A stretch of 64,000 bases of DNA, from the NCBI RefSeq assembly GCF_016865445.1, contig NZ_AP024412.1, positions 248,001-312,000 of the forward strand, in the 5' to 3' direction. Shown piece after piece: positions 1-9,499 of this stretch. The DNA comes from Mariniplasma anaerobium. Its GTDB lineage: Bacteria > Bacillota_I > Bacilli_A > Acholeplasmatales > Acholeplasmataceae. The notes under the pieces were generated by a model. It was not told the origin of the DNA. It did not search any database and saw only the letters and a program-made list of their open reading frames with translations. The position numbers were made by a program, and so were the translations under genes. Every line of letters begins with the position of its first letter. The stretch's first letter is position 1.

Positions 1-2
1 CA

Positions 3-143
3 TCAGCAACTCGTGTAAGAAATCGCGATTCAATAGATGGTCGTCCACGCGGCTATATGCGCAAGTTTGGCTTGTCACGTCTAACATTTCGTGAATTAGC
101 ACACAAGGGAGAAATTCCTGGTGTTAAAAAAGCAAGCTGGTAA
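3..143 (+). CDS. rpsN: 30S ribosomal protein S14, C-terminal part (5' truncated by window edge)
   Basis: Only the last 46 codons are present. They end in the near-invariant S14 tail ([11 protein letters not shown]) after [19 protein letters not shown]14 sits in the head of the 30S subunit. In the zinc form of S14 this region holds two CxxC pairs; here the matching positions carry no cysteine ([16 protein letters not shown]), so this is the zinc-independent C-minus form. It lies 16 bases upstream of rpsH, the usual spc-operon place. The start codon is outside the window. Confidence 0.93.
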   Translation, partial: SATRVRNRDSIDGRPRGYMRKFGLSRLTFRELAHKGEIPGVKKASW

Positions 144-159
144 TTAAGGAGGAATAAAC

Positions 160-558
160 ATGGTTATGACTGATCCGATTGCGGATATGCTAACGCGTGT
201 TCGTAACGCAAATAGAATGCGTCATGAAAAAGTAGAAATGCCTGCTTCTCGTTTAAAAGCTGATATATTAGCAGTTCTTAAAAAAGAAGGCTTCATCGTT
301 AGCTACAATGTAGTTAAAGAGGGAGTACAAGGTAAAATAGTTGTTACCTTAAAATACACTGATCTTAAAGAACGTGTAATTAAAGGTTTAAAAAGGATAT
401 CGAAACCAGGACTTCGTGTATATACATCTGTAGACGAATTACCAAAAGTTTTAAATGGTTTAGGGATTGCATTAATCTCTACATCTAAGGGTATCATGAC
501 AGATCGCGAAGCACGTTTAGCTCAAGTTGGCGGCGAAGTGCTTGCTTACGTTTGGTAA
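160..558 (+). CDS. rpsH: 30S ribosomal protein S8
   Basis: S8 is a primary 16S rRNA-binding protein of the 30S platform and, in many bacteria, the feedback regulator of the spc operon. The 132-residue product has the family start [17 protein letters not shown] and end GGEVLAYVW, at the usual length. AAGGAGG at 146-152 sits seven bases before the ATG at 160 and supports it over the ATG at 166. It lies between rpsN and rplF in the spc order. Confidence 0.97.
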   Translation: MVMTDPIADMLTRVRNANRMRHEKVEMPASRLKADILAVLKKEGFIVSYNVVKEGVQGKIVVTLKYTDLKERVIKGLKRISKPGLRVYTSVDELPKVLNGLGIALISTSKGIMTDREARLAQVGGEVLAYVW

Positions 559-573
559 AATAAGGAGGAAATT

Positions 574-1113
574 ATGTCACGAATAGGTAATAAAGTGATT
601 CAAGTTCCTGCTAACGTTACTGTAACGGTTAGTCCAGAAAACTACGTAGTAGTTAAAGGTCCAAAAGGTCAACTTGAATATCAATACAATCAAAATTTAA
701 CAATTAAGTTGGAAGGTAACGAAATTGCAGTTACTCGTCCAAATGATGAAATTTTTTCAAGAAAAATTCATGGAACAACTCGTGCTCTTATTCAAAATAT
801 GATCACTGGTGTTGTAGATGGATTTAAAAAACAACTAGAAATCCGTGGTGTAGGTTATAGAGCACTATTACAAGGCAACACGGTAGTATTATCAATGGGC
901 TTTTCTCACCCAGTTGAATTAGAGATACCAGAAGGCGTTACAGTTACAATTCCAAAAAACACAGACGTAATTATCGAAGGCGTTGACAAACAAGCCGTTG
1001 GCGAATTTGCTGCTAAGATAAGAAAAGTTAGAAAACCAGAACCATATCTTGGTAAAGGTATTCGCTATGTTGGGGAATATGTACCTCGTAAAGCTGGAAA
1101 GACTGCTAAGTAA
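574..1113 (+). CDS. rplF: 50S ribosomal protein L6
   Basis: L6 binds 23S rRNA near the sarcin-ricin loop and the factor-binding site. The 179-residue product starts [12 protein letters not shown] and ends with the family signature [13 protein letters not shown] followed by a basic tail, covering both L6 repeats at full length. AAGGAGG lies just before the ATG. It is spaced 15 bases from rpsH and 14 from rplR, so it is co-transcribed. Confidence 0.97.
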   Translation: MSRIGNKVIQVPANVTVTVSPENYVVVKGPKGQLEYQYNQNLTIKLEGNEIAVTRPNDEIFSRKIHGTTRALIQNMITGVVDGFKKQLEIRGVGYRALLQGNTVVLSMGFSHPVELEIPEGVTVTIPKNTDVIIEGVDKQAVGEFAAKIRKVRKPEPYLGKGIRYVGEYVPRKAGKTAK

Positions 1114-1127
1114 GGGAGGACATCAAT

Positions 1128-1481
1128 ATGATTAAGAAAAAATCAACAAACGAATCGAGATCAAAACGTCATTTACGTATTAGAAAAATTGTTAAAGGGA
1201 CACCAGATAGACCAAGATTAAGTGTTTATCGTTCAAATCTTGCAATTTATGCGCAATTGATCGATGATGTCAATCAAACGACTTTATTTAGTGCTCGTAG
1301 TCAAGAAGCAGGTCTTAAAAATTCAAACATTGAATCTGCTAAGACAGTTGGAAAATTAATTGCCGAAAAGGCTCTTGCTGGTGGTGTTAAACAAGTAGTA
1401 TTTGACAGAAGTGGTTATTTATATCACGGACGTATTAAAGCACTTGCTGAAGCAGCGCGTGAAGCAGGATTACTATTCTAA
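1128..1481 (+). CDS. rplR: 50S ribosomal protein L18
   Basis: L18 binds 5S rRNA in the central protuberance. The 117-residue product has the basic N-terminus, the [10 protein letters not shown] motif, and the C-terminal [25 protein letters not shown] typical of L18. GGGAGG is placed well before the ATG. It lies between rplF and rpsE, the standard spc order. Confidence 0.97.
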   Translation: MIKKKSTNESRSKRHLRIRKIVKGTPDRPRLSVYRSNLAIYAQLIDDVNQTTLFSARSQEAGLKNSNIESAKTVGKLIAEKALAGGVKQVVFDRSGYLYHGRIKALAEAAREAGLLF

Positions 1482-1494
1482 GGAGGAGACGTAC

Positions 1495-2004
1495 ATGGCT
1501 AGAGATAGATATAAAAAGCAAGAACAAGAAAAACAATTCGAAGAACGTGTTGTTTCAATCAACCGTGTAACCAAAGTTGTTAAAGGTGGACGTCGTTTCC
1601 GTTTTGCTGCCTTAGTTGTGATCGGCGATCAAAAAGGTAAAGTTGGATTTGGTACTGGTAAAGCTTCAGAAGTACCTGATGCAATTAAAAAAGCAATCGA
1701 AAATGCAAAATCAAATTTAATGACTGTACCAACAGTTGGAACTACCATTCCACATGAGGTTACAGGAACATACGGAGCAGGTAAAGTATTTTTAAAACCA
1801 GCTTCAGAAGGTACTGGAGTTATTGCTGGTGGGGCCGTTCGTGCTGTATGCGAACTTGCTGGCATTAATGACATATTATCAAAATCAATAGGAACATCAA
1901 CACCAATCAATATGGTTCGTGCAACATTTGCTGGTCTTAAGGAATTAAGAACTGCTGAAACAGTTGCTAAACTTCGTGGCATTGATGTATCGGAGCTTGG
2001 ATAA
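1495..2004 (+). CDS. rpsE: 30S ribosomal protein S5
   Basis: S5 acts in decoding accuracy on the 30S subunit. The start is the ATG at 1495, directly after AAGGAGGAG at 1480-1488. A longer open frame begins inside rplR but lacks a ribosome site there. The 169-residue product has the double-stranded-RNA-binding type N-domain ([22 protein letters not shown]) and the C-domain with [19 protein letters not shown]. It lies one base from rpmD. Confidence 0.97.
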   Translation: MARDRYKKQEQEKQFEERVVSINRVTKVVKGGRRFRFAALVVIGDQKGKVGFGTGKASEVPDAIKKAIENAKSNLMTVPTVGTTIPHEVTGTYGAGKVFLKPASEGTGVIAGGAVRAVCELAGINDILSKSIGTSTPINMVRATFAGLKELRTAETVAKLRGIDVSELG

Positions 2005-2005
2005 T

Positions 2006-2185
2006 ATGAAACTAGAAATCAAATTAACCAGAAGTTTAATTGGTAGAAAACCTAATCAAGTTAAAACAGCACATGCATTAGGATTACGTAAAATGAATCA
2101 AGTTGTAGTTAAAGAATCTAATGATGCTATTATTGGTATGATTAAAACGATTTCTCACTTGGTTTCAATTAACGAAATAGAGTAA
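2006..2185 (+). CDS. rpmD: 50S ribosomal protein L30
   Basis: A short 59-residue protein beginning [18 protein letters not shown] and containing [12 protein letters not shown], the L30 signature. It begins one base after the rpsE stop. A GGAG lies at 1992-1995 inside the rpsE end, so translation is probably coupled to rpsE. A longer in-frame ORF runs back into rpsE but is not the natural start. Position rpsE-rpmD-rplO is the Firmicutes order. Confidence 0.95.
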   Translation: MKLEIKLTRSLIGRKPNQVKTAHALGLRKMNQVVVKESNDAIIGMIKTISHLVSINEIE

Positions 2186-2197
2186 GGAGGTAGAACC

Positions 2198-2635
2198 ATG
2201 TTAAATGAATTAAGACCCGTAGCAGGTGCTCGAAAAAAGCGCAAACGTTTAGGTAGAGGGCCAGGTAGTGGTACTGGAGGAACCTCTGGTAAAGGTGACA
2301 AAGGTCAACTTGCTCGCTCAGGTGGTGGACCTCGTCCAGGTTTTGAAGGTGGACAACTTCCATTTTTCCAAAGACTTCCAAAAAGAGGTTTTAAAAATGT
2401 TAACCGTAAAGAATTTGCTGTTATCAATATGTCAGAATTAAATCTATTTAATGATGGCGATGTTGTAACTCCAGAAGCATTAATCGCTAAAAATGTTTTA
2501 AAGAAATTACAATCAGGCGTTAAAGTATTGGCGAATGGTAACTTAGAGAAGAAGTTAACAGTTAAAGCTCACTCATTCTCAAAAGCTGCTGAAGCAGCAA
2601 TCGTCAAAGCCGGTGGAACAGTAGAGGTGATTTAA
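2198..2635 (+). CDS. rplO: 50S ribosomal protein L15
   Basis: L15 is a 23S rRNA-binding assembly protein. The 145-residue product shows the glycine/arginine-rich extended N-terminus ([20 protein letters not shown]), the [22 protein letters not shown] block, and a globular C-domain. AAGGAGG precedes the ATG. Its stop lies one base before the GTG of secY, so the two are tightly coupled. Confidence 0.97.
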   Translation: MLNELRPVAGARKKRKRLGRGPGSGTGGTSGKGDKGQLARSGGGPRPGFEGGQLPFFQRLPKRGFKNVNRKEFAVINMSELNLFNDGDVVTPEALIAKNVLKKLQSGVKVLANGNLEKKLTVKAHSFSKAAEAAIVKAGGTVEVI

Positions 2636-2636
2636 A

Positions 2637-3947
2637 GTGTGGTTACGTATTAAAAGAATTCTAAGTAATAAAACAGTGATGCTAAGATTAGCATTCACAT
2701 TAGCTATATTATTAGTCGTTAGAATTGGTAGTCATATTACGGTCCCACTATTTGATACCACGGCAATTGTTGATTTCATGAATCAAAGTGGTAGTTTCGT
2801 TGCAATTTTAAATAATTTCAGTGGTCAATCACTTGAACGATTCTCAATATTGTCATTAGGTATCTCACCATATATTACAGCTTCAATTGCTATTCAGTTA
2901 TTACAAATGGTTATTCCACAATTAAAAGAGTGGAGTGAACAAGGTGAAACTGGTAAACAAAAGATTAATCAAGCAACTCGTTATTTAGCAATTATATTAG
3001 CATTTTTACAAGGTTACGCTTTAATTATTGGTGTATCCGTAGGTCCAGGTACAGCACTTATTCCAAGCTTAGATGCTTCAATAACATCTAGTGGCGTTAG
3101 ATATTTCTTCTATATTTATATGGCACTTATTATGGCTGGTGGTACTGCACTTATGATATGGCTTGCTGGATTAATCACTAAAAAAGGTGTAGGTAATGGT
3201 ACATCATTATTAATTGTTGCAGGTATTGTAACAAGTTTACCAACCATGTGGACAACTCTATGGACTAAATATATCATCAATGGCGTTTCAGGTTGGTCAA
3301 TCGTATGGTTTATCATTATATTATTATTATACTTAGGCATTTTACTTGGTGTTGTGTATATGCAAATTGCAACTAGAAAGATCCCAGTACAATACGCAAA
3401 TCGTCAAGGCAAATCAGATTCAAATATTCCAATGAAACTTAATAGTGCTGGAGTTATCCCTGTTATCTTTGCACAAACAATTATGAGTATTCCTCTAACT
3501 GTTGCAGGATTCGCAGGAGCATCTGGTACTGGAGGTTGGATAAGCAATATCTTTAGTACAGGTAAGCCTATTGGATTTATTTTATATGTTATTCTAATTG
3601 TTATCTTTACATTCTTCTATTCATTTATGACAATCAACCCAGAGAAGATTGCAAATAACTTGTCGAATTCAAATGCTTACGTTCCAGGTATTAGACCAGG
3701 ACAAGATACTCAAGATTACGTAGCAAAATTATTATTTAAGATTACTGTTATCGGAACTACTTATTTAGTATTACTCGCAGTATTACCTATATTAACTTCC
3801 GTAGTATTTGGATTTACAGGTAGTGATGCACAAGCAATTACTTTAGGTGGTACAAGTTTACTAATTATTGTCGGTGTTGCTATTGAGACTACACAACAAA
3901 TCGAAACGGACGCAAGTCAAACAGCTTATAGCGGCATTTTCAATTAA
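2637..3947 (+). CDS. secY: Protein translocase channel subunit SecY
   Basis: SecY forms the protein-conducting pore in the cytoplasmic membrane with SecE, whose gene is at 49925. The start is a GTG at 2637, one base after the rplO stop, with GAGGTGA upstream. The 436 residues contain about ten hydrophobic segments. Family motifs include the plug/TM2 region LSLGISPYITASI, the cytoplasmic loop with RKIPVQYANRQG, and YVPGIRPGQDTQDY. It is in its usual place between rplO and adk. Confidence 0.97.
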   Translation: MWLRIKRILSNKTVMLRLAFTLAILLVVRIGSHITVPLFDTTAIVDFMNQSGSFVAILNNFSGQSLERFSILSLGISPYITASIAIQLLQMVIPQLKEWSEQGETGKQKINQATRYLAIILAFLQGYALIIGVSVGPGTALIPSLDASITSSGVRYFFYIYMALIMAGGTALMIWLAGLITKKGVGNGTSLLIVAGIVTSLPTMWTTLWTKYIINGVSGWSIVWFIIILLLYLGILLGVVYMQIATRKIPVQYANRQGKSDSNIPMKLNSAGVIPVIFAQTIMSIPLTVAGFAGASGTGGWISNIFSTGKPIGFILYVILIVIFTFFYSFMTINPEKIANNLSNSNAYVPGIRPGQDTQDYVAKLLFKITVIGTTYLVLLAVLPILTSVVFGFTGSDAQAITLGGTSLLIIVGVAIETTQQIETDASQTAYSGIFN

Positions 3948-3963
3948 GATAAGGATGATGACT

Positions 3964-4614
3964 ATGCGAATCATTATCATGGGCCCACCTGGTGTAGGTA
4001 AGGGCACAGAAGCAGAATTATTGATTAAAGATTTTAACATACCACATATCTCAACAGGTAATATCTTTAGAGAATTATATAGAGATAAAACAACAGTTGG
4101 CAAAATCGCTAAATCATATATTGATAAAGGCGAATTAGTCCCAGATGATATTACCAATGAAATCGTACGCAATCGACTATCAAAACCAGATGTTGAAAAA
4201 GGATTCCTTTTTGATGGATATCCTAGAAATATTGAACAGGCAGAAGCCTTCGATCGAATTCTTGATGAAAAAGGTTGGAAACTTAATGCAGTGATCAATA
4301 TACAAACATCAGATGAATTGATTATTAAACGTATTAGTGGACGTAGAGTATGTGAAGATTGTGGATCAATCTATCACCTTGAAAACAATCCACCAGAAAT
4401 AGATGGTGTTTGTGATAAATGTGATGGTAATTTGATTCAAAGAGATGATGATAGTCAGGAAACTGTTCTAAGAAGATTAAGAATCTATTATGATCAAACA
4501 GAACCTGTTATCGGATATTATAAACATTCAGGCATAATGATTAATGCAGATGGCTCAAATGCTATTTCAAAAAATCATGCTGATATTATGAAAGCTTTAG
4601 GTGAAATGAATTGA
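3964..4614 (+). CDS. adk: Adenylate kinase, zinc-LID type
   Basis: Catalyses ATP + AMP = 2 ADP in the cytoplasm. The 216-residue protein has the P-loop GPPGVGKG at residues 7-14, the AMP-site FDGYPRN, and a long LID with four cysteines in two CxxC pairs (CEDCG and CDKCD), so a structural zinc is likely. AAGGATG precedes the ATG at 3964; an upstream in-frame extension overlaps secY and is not used. It ends in UGA, which shows that UGA is a stop here, and overlaps the map start by four bases. Confidence 0.96.
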   Translation: MRIIIMGPPGVGKGTEAELLIKDFNIPHISTGNIFRELYRDKTTVGKIAKSYIDKGELVPDDITNEIVRNRLSKPDVEKGFLFDGYPRNIEQAEAFDRILDEKGWKLNAVINIQTSDELIIKRISGRRVCEDCGSIYHLENNPPEIDGVCDKCDGNLIQRDDDSQETVLRRLRIYYDQTEPVIGYYKHSGIMINADGSNAISKNHADIMKALGEMN

Positions 4615-5369
4615 TTCAAATCAAATCAGAACGCGAAATCGAGTTGATGAGAGAAGCAGGTGGCATCTTAGATATGACACGAAACATGTTAAAAGAACAT
4701 GTTAAACCTGGTGTATCGACACATCATCTCGATCAGCTCGCCGAAAATTATATTAAGAGTCTTGGAGCAATCCCATCATTTAAGGGTTATCATGGCTTTC
4801 CGGGATCCATTTGTGCTTCAGTGAACGAAGTTGTTGTTCATGGTATACCTTCAAAACGTAAAGTTTTAAAAGAAGGAGATATCATAACATTAGATTTTGG
4901 TGTTATTTATAAAGGATATCATGCTGATTCAGCAACTACTTATCCGGTAGGACATATTGATGAAAAACTAGAAAAATTATTAAAAATCACAGAAGAATCA
5001 TTATATGTTGGTCTAGCAGAAGCGAAACCAGGAAATCACGTATCAGATATATCACATGCTATTGAAGCATATGTAAAACCATATGGATATGGCATTGTTG
5101 AAGAGTTTACTGGTCATGGTATTGGTAGAGAATTACATGAAGAACCGTATGTCCCTAATTTTGGACAACCTCATCAAGGACCTATTTTAAAACCAGGCAT
5201 GACATTTTGTGTAGAACCTATGATTAATTTAGGTACTAAACGTGTAAAAGTCTTAGCAGATAACTGGACAACTGTCACTATTGATCGCAAACCTAGTGCT
5301 CATTTTGAACACATGATTGTGATTACAGAAACTGGATATGACATTTTAACATTATTAAAAAAGGAGTGA
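4611..5369 (+). CDS. map: Methionine aminopeptidase type I
   Basis: Removes the N-terminal methionine from nascent proteins. The start is a TTG at 4611 that overlaps the adk stop (TTGA), with AGGTGA six bases upstream. The resulting N-terminus [17 protein letters not shown] fits the family, and the first internal ATG would cut into it. The 252 residues show VVHGIP (histidine), LDFG and HADSATTY (metal aspartates), [15 protein letters not shown] and the C-terminal HFEH glutamate. Confidence 0.96.
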   Translation: MIQIKSEREIELMREAGGILDMTRNMLKEHVKPGVSTHHLDQLAENYIKSLGAIPSFKGYHGFPGSICASVNEVVVHGIPSKRKVLKEGDIITLDFGVIYKGYHADSATTYPVGHIDEKLEKLLKITEESLYVGLAEAKPGNHVSDISHAIEAYVKPYGYGIVEEFTGHGIGRELHEEPYVPNFGQPHQGPILKPGMTFCVEPMINLGTKRVKVLADNWTTVTIDRKPSAHFEHMIVITETGYDILTLLKKE

Positions 5370-5373
5370 ATCT

Positions 5374-5595
5374 ATGGCAAGAGAAGATTTAATCGAAGTA
5401 GAAGCAAAAGTAATTGAAGTATTACCTAACACGAAGTTCAAAGTTGAACTTATTCAAAATGGCCATATTGTATTGGCTCACGTATCTGGTAAAATCCGCA
5501 TGCATAACATACGCATTTTACCTGGTGATAAAGTAACAGTAGAGTTGTCACCATACGATTTATCACGCGGCCGAATAACATATCGCCGTAAGTAA
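5374..5595 (+). CDS. infA: Translation initiation factor IF-1
   Basis: IF-1 binds the 30S A site during initiation. The 73-residue OB-fold protein begins [19 protein letters not shown] and has [23 protein letters not shown] and the SRGRITYR ending, at the normal length. It lies four bases after map and 12 bases before rpmJ, as in Bacillus. Confidence 0.97.
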   Translation: MAREDLIEVEAKVIEVLPNTKFKVELIQNGHIVLAHVSGKIRMHNIRILPGDKVTVELSPYDLSRGRITYRRK

Positions 5596-5607
5596 GGAGG
5601 ATCACTT

Positions 5608-5724
5608 ATGAAAGTGAAAGCATCAGTAAAAAAAAGAAGTGAAGACGATATTATCGTCAAACGTAAAGGTAAAGTTTACGTAATTAACAAAAAAATTAAA
5701 AGACATAACCAAAGACAAGGTTAA
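5608..5724 (+). CDS. rpmJ: 50S ribosomal protein L36, cysteine-free form
   Basis: A 38-residue protein preceded by AAGGAGG at 5594-5600. It reads [14 protein letters not shown], then RKGKVYVIN, and ends NQRQG, matching L36 in start, middle and end. The usual L36 zinc ligands (cysteines near residues 11, 14 and 27) are replaced by Ser, Asp and Asn, so this is the zinc-independent form. It is placed between infA and rpsM, the standard position. It is too short for most ORF length cut-offs. Confidence 0.94.
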   Translation: MKVKASVKKRSEDDIIVKRKGKVYVINKKIKRHNQRQG

Positions 5725-5736
5725 TAAGGAGGAACT

Positions 5737-6102
5737 ATGGCAAGAATAGCAGGTATTGACGTTCCACGCGACAAAAGAGTCGTTATATCGTTGACCTATA
5801 TATACGGTATTGGGTTATCAACATCCAAAGAAATCCTAAAAAATGCTAACGTTAGTGAAGAGACTCGTGTCAAAGCATTAACAGAAGATGAATTAAATCG
5901 CATTCGTACTGAAATCGGGAATTTTATAGTAGAAGGTGATTTACGTAGAGAAACTACATTAAATATTAAACGTTTAATGGAAATTGGTTCTTACAGAGGC
6001 ATACGCCATCGTAGAGGATTACCTGTTCGTGGACAAAACACAAGAAACAACGCACGAACAAGAAAAGGTAAACCAAAGGCAATCGCCGGTAAGAAGAAAT
6101 AA
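5737..6102 (+). CDS. rpsM: 30S ribosomal protein S13
   Basis: S13 sits in the 30S head and bridges to the 50S subunit. The 121-residue product starts [26 protein letters not shown] and carries the C-terminal [27 protein letters not shown] signature. AAGGAGG precedes the ATG. It begins the alpha-operon set rpsM-rpsK-rpoA-rplQ. Confidence 0.98.
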   Translation: MARIAGIDVPRDKRVVISLTYIYGIGLSTSKEILKNANVSEETRVKALTEDELNRIRTEIGNFIVEGDLRRETTLNIKRLMEIGSYRGIRHRRGLPVRGQNTRNNARTRKGKPKAIAGKKK

Positions 6103-6115
6103 GGAGGAATAAATC

Positions 6116-6502
6116 ATGGCACGTAAAAAAACAACGAAAAGAAAAGTAAGAAAAAATATTCCCCTTGGTGTAGCACACATTCATACAACATTTAACAATA
6201 CAATCGTAACTATCACTGATATTGATGGGAATGCTATCGCTTGGAGCAGTGCTGGAGCACTTGGCTTTAAGGGAAGTAAAAAATCAACACCTTTCGCTGC
6301 ACAAATGTCTGCAGAAGCTGCAGCTAAGTCAGCTATGGATAATGGTATGCTAAGAGTAGAAGTTTCAGTTAAAGGACCTGGTCCAGGACGCGAAGCAGCT
6401 ATTAGATCGTTACAAGGAGCTGGATTAGAAATTACAGCTATTAGAGACGTAACACCAGTACCACACAATGGATGTAGACCGCCAAAACGTCCACGTGGAT
6501 AA
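6116..6502 (+). CDS. rpsK: 30S ribosomal protein S11
   Basis: S11 is a platform protein of the 30S subunit next to the mRNA exit site. The 128-residue product has [15 protein letters not shown], the [14 protein letters not shown] block and the C-terminal [15 protein letters not shown]. It has a good AAGGAGG and lies 13 bases after rpsM and 19 before rpoA. Confidence 0.98.
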   Translation: MARKKTTKRKVRKNIPLGVAHIHTTFNNTIVTITDIDGNAIAWSSAGALGFKGSKKSTPFAAQMSAEAAAKSAMDNGMLRVEVSVKGPGPGREAAIRSLQGAGLEITAIRDVTPVPHNGCRPPKRPRG

Positions 6503-6521
6503 TCTTAAGGAGGGGTAACTA

Positions 6522-7511
6522 GTGAAAGATTTAAAGTTTGAAAAACCAACAGCAGTTGAAGAAATTTCGAAAGATGGATATAAAGGACGTTTTGTCATTA
6601 AACCATTAGATCGTGGGTATGGTATTACTTTAGGTAATGCACTTCGTAGAGTTTTATTATCTTCATTACCAGGAGCAGCAATCGTAAGCATTAAAATCGA
6701 CGGTGTAGAACATGAGTTCTCAACAATCGAAGGTGTTTATGAAGATGTTATGGGTATTGTATTAAACTTAAAAAAAGTCATTTTCAAAGTAGAATCTACT
6801 GATCCGGAATTTGAACAAAAACTTGAATTATATATGGTAGGTGCAGGAAAGGTCACTGCAGCTGATTTTAACCATGTTGATGGTATTGAAATTGTAAATC
6901 CAGATCAAGAAATAGCTAACCTAGCTGATGCAGGAAGACTTTCTATGGAAGTCACTGTAAGAAGAGGCGTTGGCTATGTGAGCGCCGAGAAAAATAAGGC
7001 TTATATTAATAATGAAAAAAGCGTTATCCCAATTGATTCAATCTATACTCCAGTAACTCGTGTTTCTTATCATGTTGAAAAAACATTAAGAGATCATGAT
7101 GAATTGGCTTTAGATATTGAAACAAATGGTGCGATTGAAGCAAAAGATGCATTAGCATTAGCTTCAAAAATGCTTATTGACTACTTTAGTGTTATTGTAG
7201 AAATTAGTGAGCAAGCTCAAGAATCTGATTTCATCTATGAACAAGAAGAAGAACCAGTTAATAAAAAGCTAGAACTTACAATTGATAAACTTGATTTATC
7301 TGTTAGACTATATAATAGTTTAAAACGTTCAGGTATATCTACAGTTGCACAAATTGTGAGTCAATCTGAAGAAGATGTTATGAGATTTAGATCATTAGGT
7401 AGAAAATCATTTAAAGAATTAAAAGAAAAACTATTAGAGCATGGTCTAGAATTTAAGAATTCTTCAAACAAAGAATCGAAATTTCATTTAGACGATGAAG
7501 AGAAGGAGTAA
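6522..7511 (+). CDS. rpoA: RNA polymerase alpha subunit
   Basis: The alpha dimer nucleates RNA polymerase assembly. The start is a GTG at 6522 after AAGGAGGGG. The 329 residues comprise the N-terminal dimerisation/assembly domain (about 1-230, with RGYGITLGNALRRVLLSSLPG), an acidic linker (about 231-248), and the C-terminal domain (about 249-311, helix-hairpin-helix). The C-terminal domain keeps the UP-element arginine (R262, matching E. coli R265) and the SLGRKS loop. This domain is a useful comparison for the two related repeats at the front of RpoC in this window. Confidence 0.97.
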   Translation: MKDLKFEKPTAVEEISKDGYKGRFVIKPLDRGYGITLGNALRRVLLSSLPGAAIVSIKIDGVEHEFSTIEGVYEDVMGIVLNLKKVIFKVESTDPEFEQKLELYMVGAGKVTAADFNHVDGIEIVNPDQEIANLADAGRLSMEVTVRRGVGYVSAEKNKAYINNEKSVIPIDSIYTPVTRVSYHVEKTLRDHDELALDIETNGAIEAKDALALASKMLIDYFSVIVEISEQAQESDFIYEQEEEPVNKKLELTIDKLDLSVRLYNSLKRSGISTVAQIVSQSEEDVMRFRSLGRKSFKELKEKLLEHGLEFKNSSNKESKFHLDDEEKE

Positions 7512-7514
7512 ATC

Positions 7515-7871
7515 ATGGCTTATAGTAAATTAGGACGCAGAAGCGACCAAAGAAAAGCTTTGTTACGTGATTTAGTAACAGACATTATCATTTATGAAAG
7601 AATTGTTACTACTGAATCTAAAGCAAAAGAATTAAAAAAACTTGCTGATAAGATGATTACTTTAGCTAAAGACGGTTCATTAAGTGCTAGAAGACAAGCA
7701 GCTGAAACAGTTCGTCATGAACCAGTTAAAGAGGGTCAAGACGCTGTTCAAAAACTATTTTCAGAACTTGGACCAAGATACCAAGATAGAACTGGTGGCT
7801 ATACTAGAATCATTAAAACAGTTCCAAGACGTGGCGATGCTGCGCCTATGGCAATTATAGAATTCGTATAA
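7515..7871 (+). CDS. rplQ: 50S ribosomal protein L17
   Basis: L17 lines the peptide-exit area of the 50S subunit. The 118-residue product starts [20 protein letters not shown] and has the [24 protein letters not shown] and [19 protein letters not shown] motifs. It follows rpoA by three bases and is the last gene of the operon, with an intrinsic terminator directly after it. Confidence 0.97.
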   Translation: MAYSKLGRRSDQRKALLRDLVTDIIIYERIVTTESKAKELKKLADKMITLAKDGSLSARRQAAETVRHEPVKEGQDAVQKLFSELGPRYQDRTGGYTRIIKTVPRRGDAAPMAIIEFV

Positions 7872-7880
7872 TAAAATCAA

Positions 7881-7903
7881 ACAAGCTTCGGCTTGTTTTT
7901 TTT
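7881..7903 (+). terminator. Intrinsic terminator after rplQ
   Basis: ACAAGC (7881-7886), a TTCG tetraloop and GCTTGT (7891-7896) are followed by a run of Ts. It closes the spc-alpha operon ten bases after the rplQ stop. Confidence 0.93.
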
Positions 7904-7925
7904 ATAATCTTTACATGGATTTTCC

Positions 7926-7954
7926 TTGTTATTTCACCCAAATCATATTACAAT
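7926..7954 (+). promoter_or_regulatory. Promoter for the endonuclease gene
   Basis: TTGTTA (7926-7931), a 17-base spacer and TACAAT (7949-7954). It lies between the rplQ terminator and the lipoprotein gene. Confidence 0.7.
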
Positions 7955-7993
7955 AGATATACACGATTAATTAATTGAAAGCTGAGGCAGTAT

Positions 7994-9499
7994 ATGAAAA
8001 AAGTTGTATTATTATTTAGTTTAATATTTGTGTTATTCTTTGTCGCAAGTTGTGAGGATAGAGAAGAATCAACTTATAGCATAGGTGAGATTGTTGAGTC
8101 CATTTCTATAGGTTATGGACAAGGTGATTCTCAAGATTACGTTACACAAGATTTGAGCCTTCCTACAGGAACAACACTAGATTCAAATATCACATTATCT
8201 TGGATAAGTCAAAATCCAGATGTCATTGATAACTCTGGTACAGTTAATAGAACTAATCAAGATGAATTGGTTGATATTGCTTATACTGTTGATTATTTAG
8301 GGCAATCATTTTCACAAACTTTAACTTTTAAAGTTATTGGTAATCTACAAGTTGTACAAACAAGTTATGAAATCAATTATTTTTTTGAAAATATTGAAGA
8401 TGATCAATATACATTAGTAGAGAGTATTGAAATAGATAGTACTGTGAACCAAAATGTTTATGTTAATCCTGAAAATGAAGAGGGATTTACTTTAAATACA
8501 ACATTAAGTACACTAATGGGTAGAACTTCAGTTGATGAAGTGATATCTTTGGATGTATATTTTGATAGAAATGTTTACAGTATTGACTTATATGATGGAA
8601 CTACATTATTAGATACCATTGACGTTAAACATGGAGATGTGATTTCATTAGATGATCCAATGAAACAAGATTATAATTTTGTTGAATGGAGAATATCTTC
8701 AGAAACAACTCCATTTAATGCATTAACTCCAATTACTTCAGAATTTTCATTAAAAGCAATATTCCAAGAAGTAAGTGATGCATATGTTTATACAGGTTAT
8801 TATCAAGGTGCAGCTGGATTATACGAAGATGATTTAATTGCATTTTTACATCAAATATCAAATGAATCATTTAGCGGTGTAACTTACGGAGATGCAAGAT
8901 ACATGTTAGATGATACAGATGCAGATCCTTTAAATTCAAATAATGTTATTTTAGTATATTTAGGAACTAGTATTTCAGGTGTTTGGGATTTCGGTGCAAC
9001 GTGGAATAGAGAACATGTATGGCCACAATCTTTCTTAGGTGTTAGTGCTTCAAATGAAGCTGTTAATACTGCATCAGATTTACAAAACTTAAAACCAAGT
9101 GATCCAGGAGAAAATTCAAGTAGAAGTAATAAGTATTATGGTAATACGACAACATCTCAAACATATGCACCAAGAGATGAAGTTAAAGGCGATATAGCTA
9201 GAATTCTATTCTATATGGATATCATGTATAGCGAGCTTACATTAATTTACGCTAATGAAGGCAATGTCTATGAAATGGGTAATTTAGAAGTCTTATTAGC
9301 TTGGCATGAACTTGATCCAGTAGATACTTTTGAAATGAATAGAAATAATTTAATTGAAGGTCTTCAAGGCAATAGAAATCCTTTTATAGATCATCCTGAA
9401 TTTGTAGATAAAATATATCAAAATTCAAATGAATTATCAATATCTAGAGTAGAAACTATTTTAAGCAGCATGATTGAAGTGAATTTCAATGAGATTTAG
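7994..9499 (+). CDS. Secreted endonuclease I lipoprotein
   Basis: Predicted surface lipoprotein that cuts extracellular nucleic acid. The signal peptide ends in a lipobox (FFVASC, cysteine 20). An Ig-like stretch follows (about 75-115, with SWISQNPDVIDNSGTV), then an InlB/Listeria-Bacteroides-type repeat (about 190-250, DGTTLLDTIDVKHGD). The C-terminal half is an endonuclease I (EndA/NucM) domain with the beta-beta-alpha metal motif WNREHVWPQS and the SDLQNLKPSDPGENSSRS asparagine region. The 501 residues are longer than the bare nuclease because of the added modules. The GAGG ribosome site is weak. In an organism that salvages nucleotides this would feed uptake; that role is inferred. Confidence 0.88.
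   Translation: MKKVVLLFSLIFVLFFVASCEDREESTYSIGEIVESISIGYGQGDSQDYVTQDLSLPTGTTLDSNITLSWISQNPDVIDNSGTVNRTNQDELVDIAYTVDYLGQSFSQTLTFKVIGNLQVVQTSYEINYFFENIEDDQYTLVESIEIDSTVNQNVYVNPENEEGFTLNTTLSTLMGRTSVDEVISLDVYFDRNVYSIDLYDGTTLLDTIDVKHGDVISLDDPMKQDYNFVEWRISSETTPFNALTPITSEFSLKAIFQEVSDAYVYTGYYQGAAGLYEDDLIAFLHQISNESFSGVTYGDARYMLDDTDADPLNSNNVILVYLGTSISGVWDFGATWNREHVWPQSFLGVSASNEAVNTASDLQNLKPSDPGENSSRSNKYYGNTTTSQTYAPRDEVKGDIARILFYMDIMYSELTLIYANEGNVYEMGNLEVLLAWHELDPVDTFEMNRNNLIEGLQGNRNPFIDHPEFVDKIYQNSNELSISRVETILSSMIEVNFNEI

Noticed and set aside
1402-1494. Upstream extension of rpsE into rplR
   Set aside because: A strong ribosome site and the family N-terminus place the start at 1495.
1629-1982. Long antisense frame over rpsE, and similar antisense frames over rpsK, adk, secY, rpoB and rpoC
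   Set aside because: They are shadows of conserved genes, lack ribosome sites and match no family.
3868-3963. Upstream extension of adk into secY
   Set aside because: The P-loop kinase N-terminus and AAGGATG fit the ATG at 3964.
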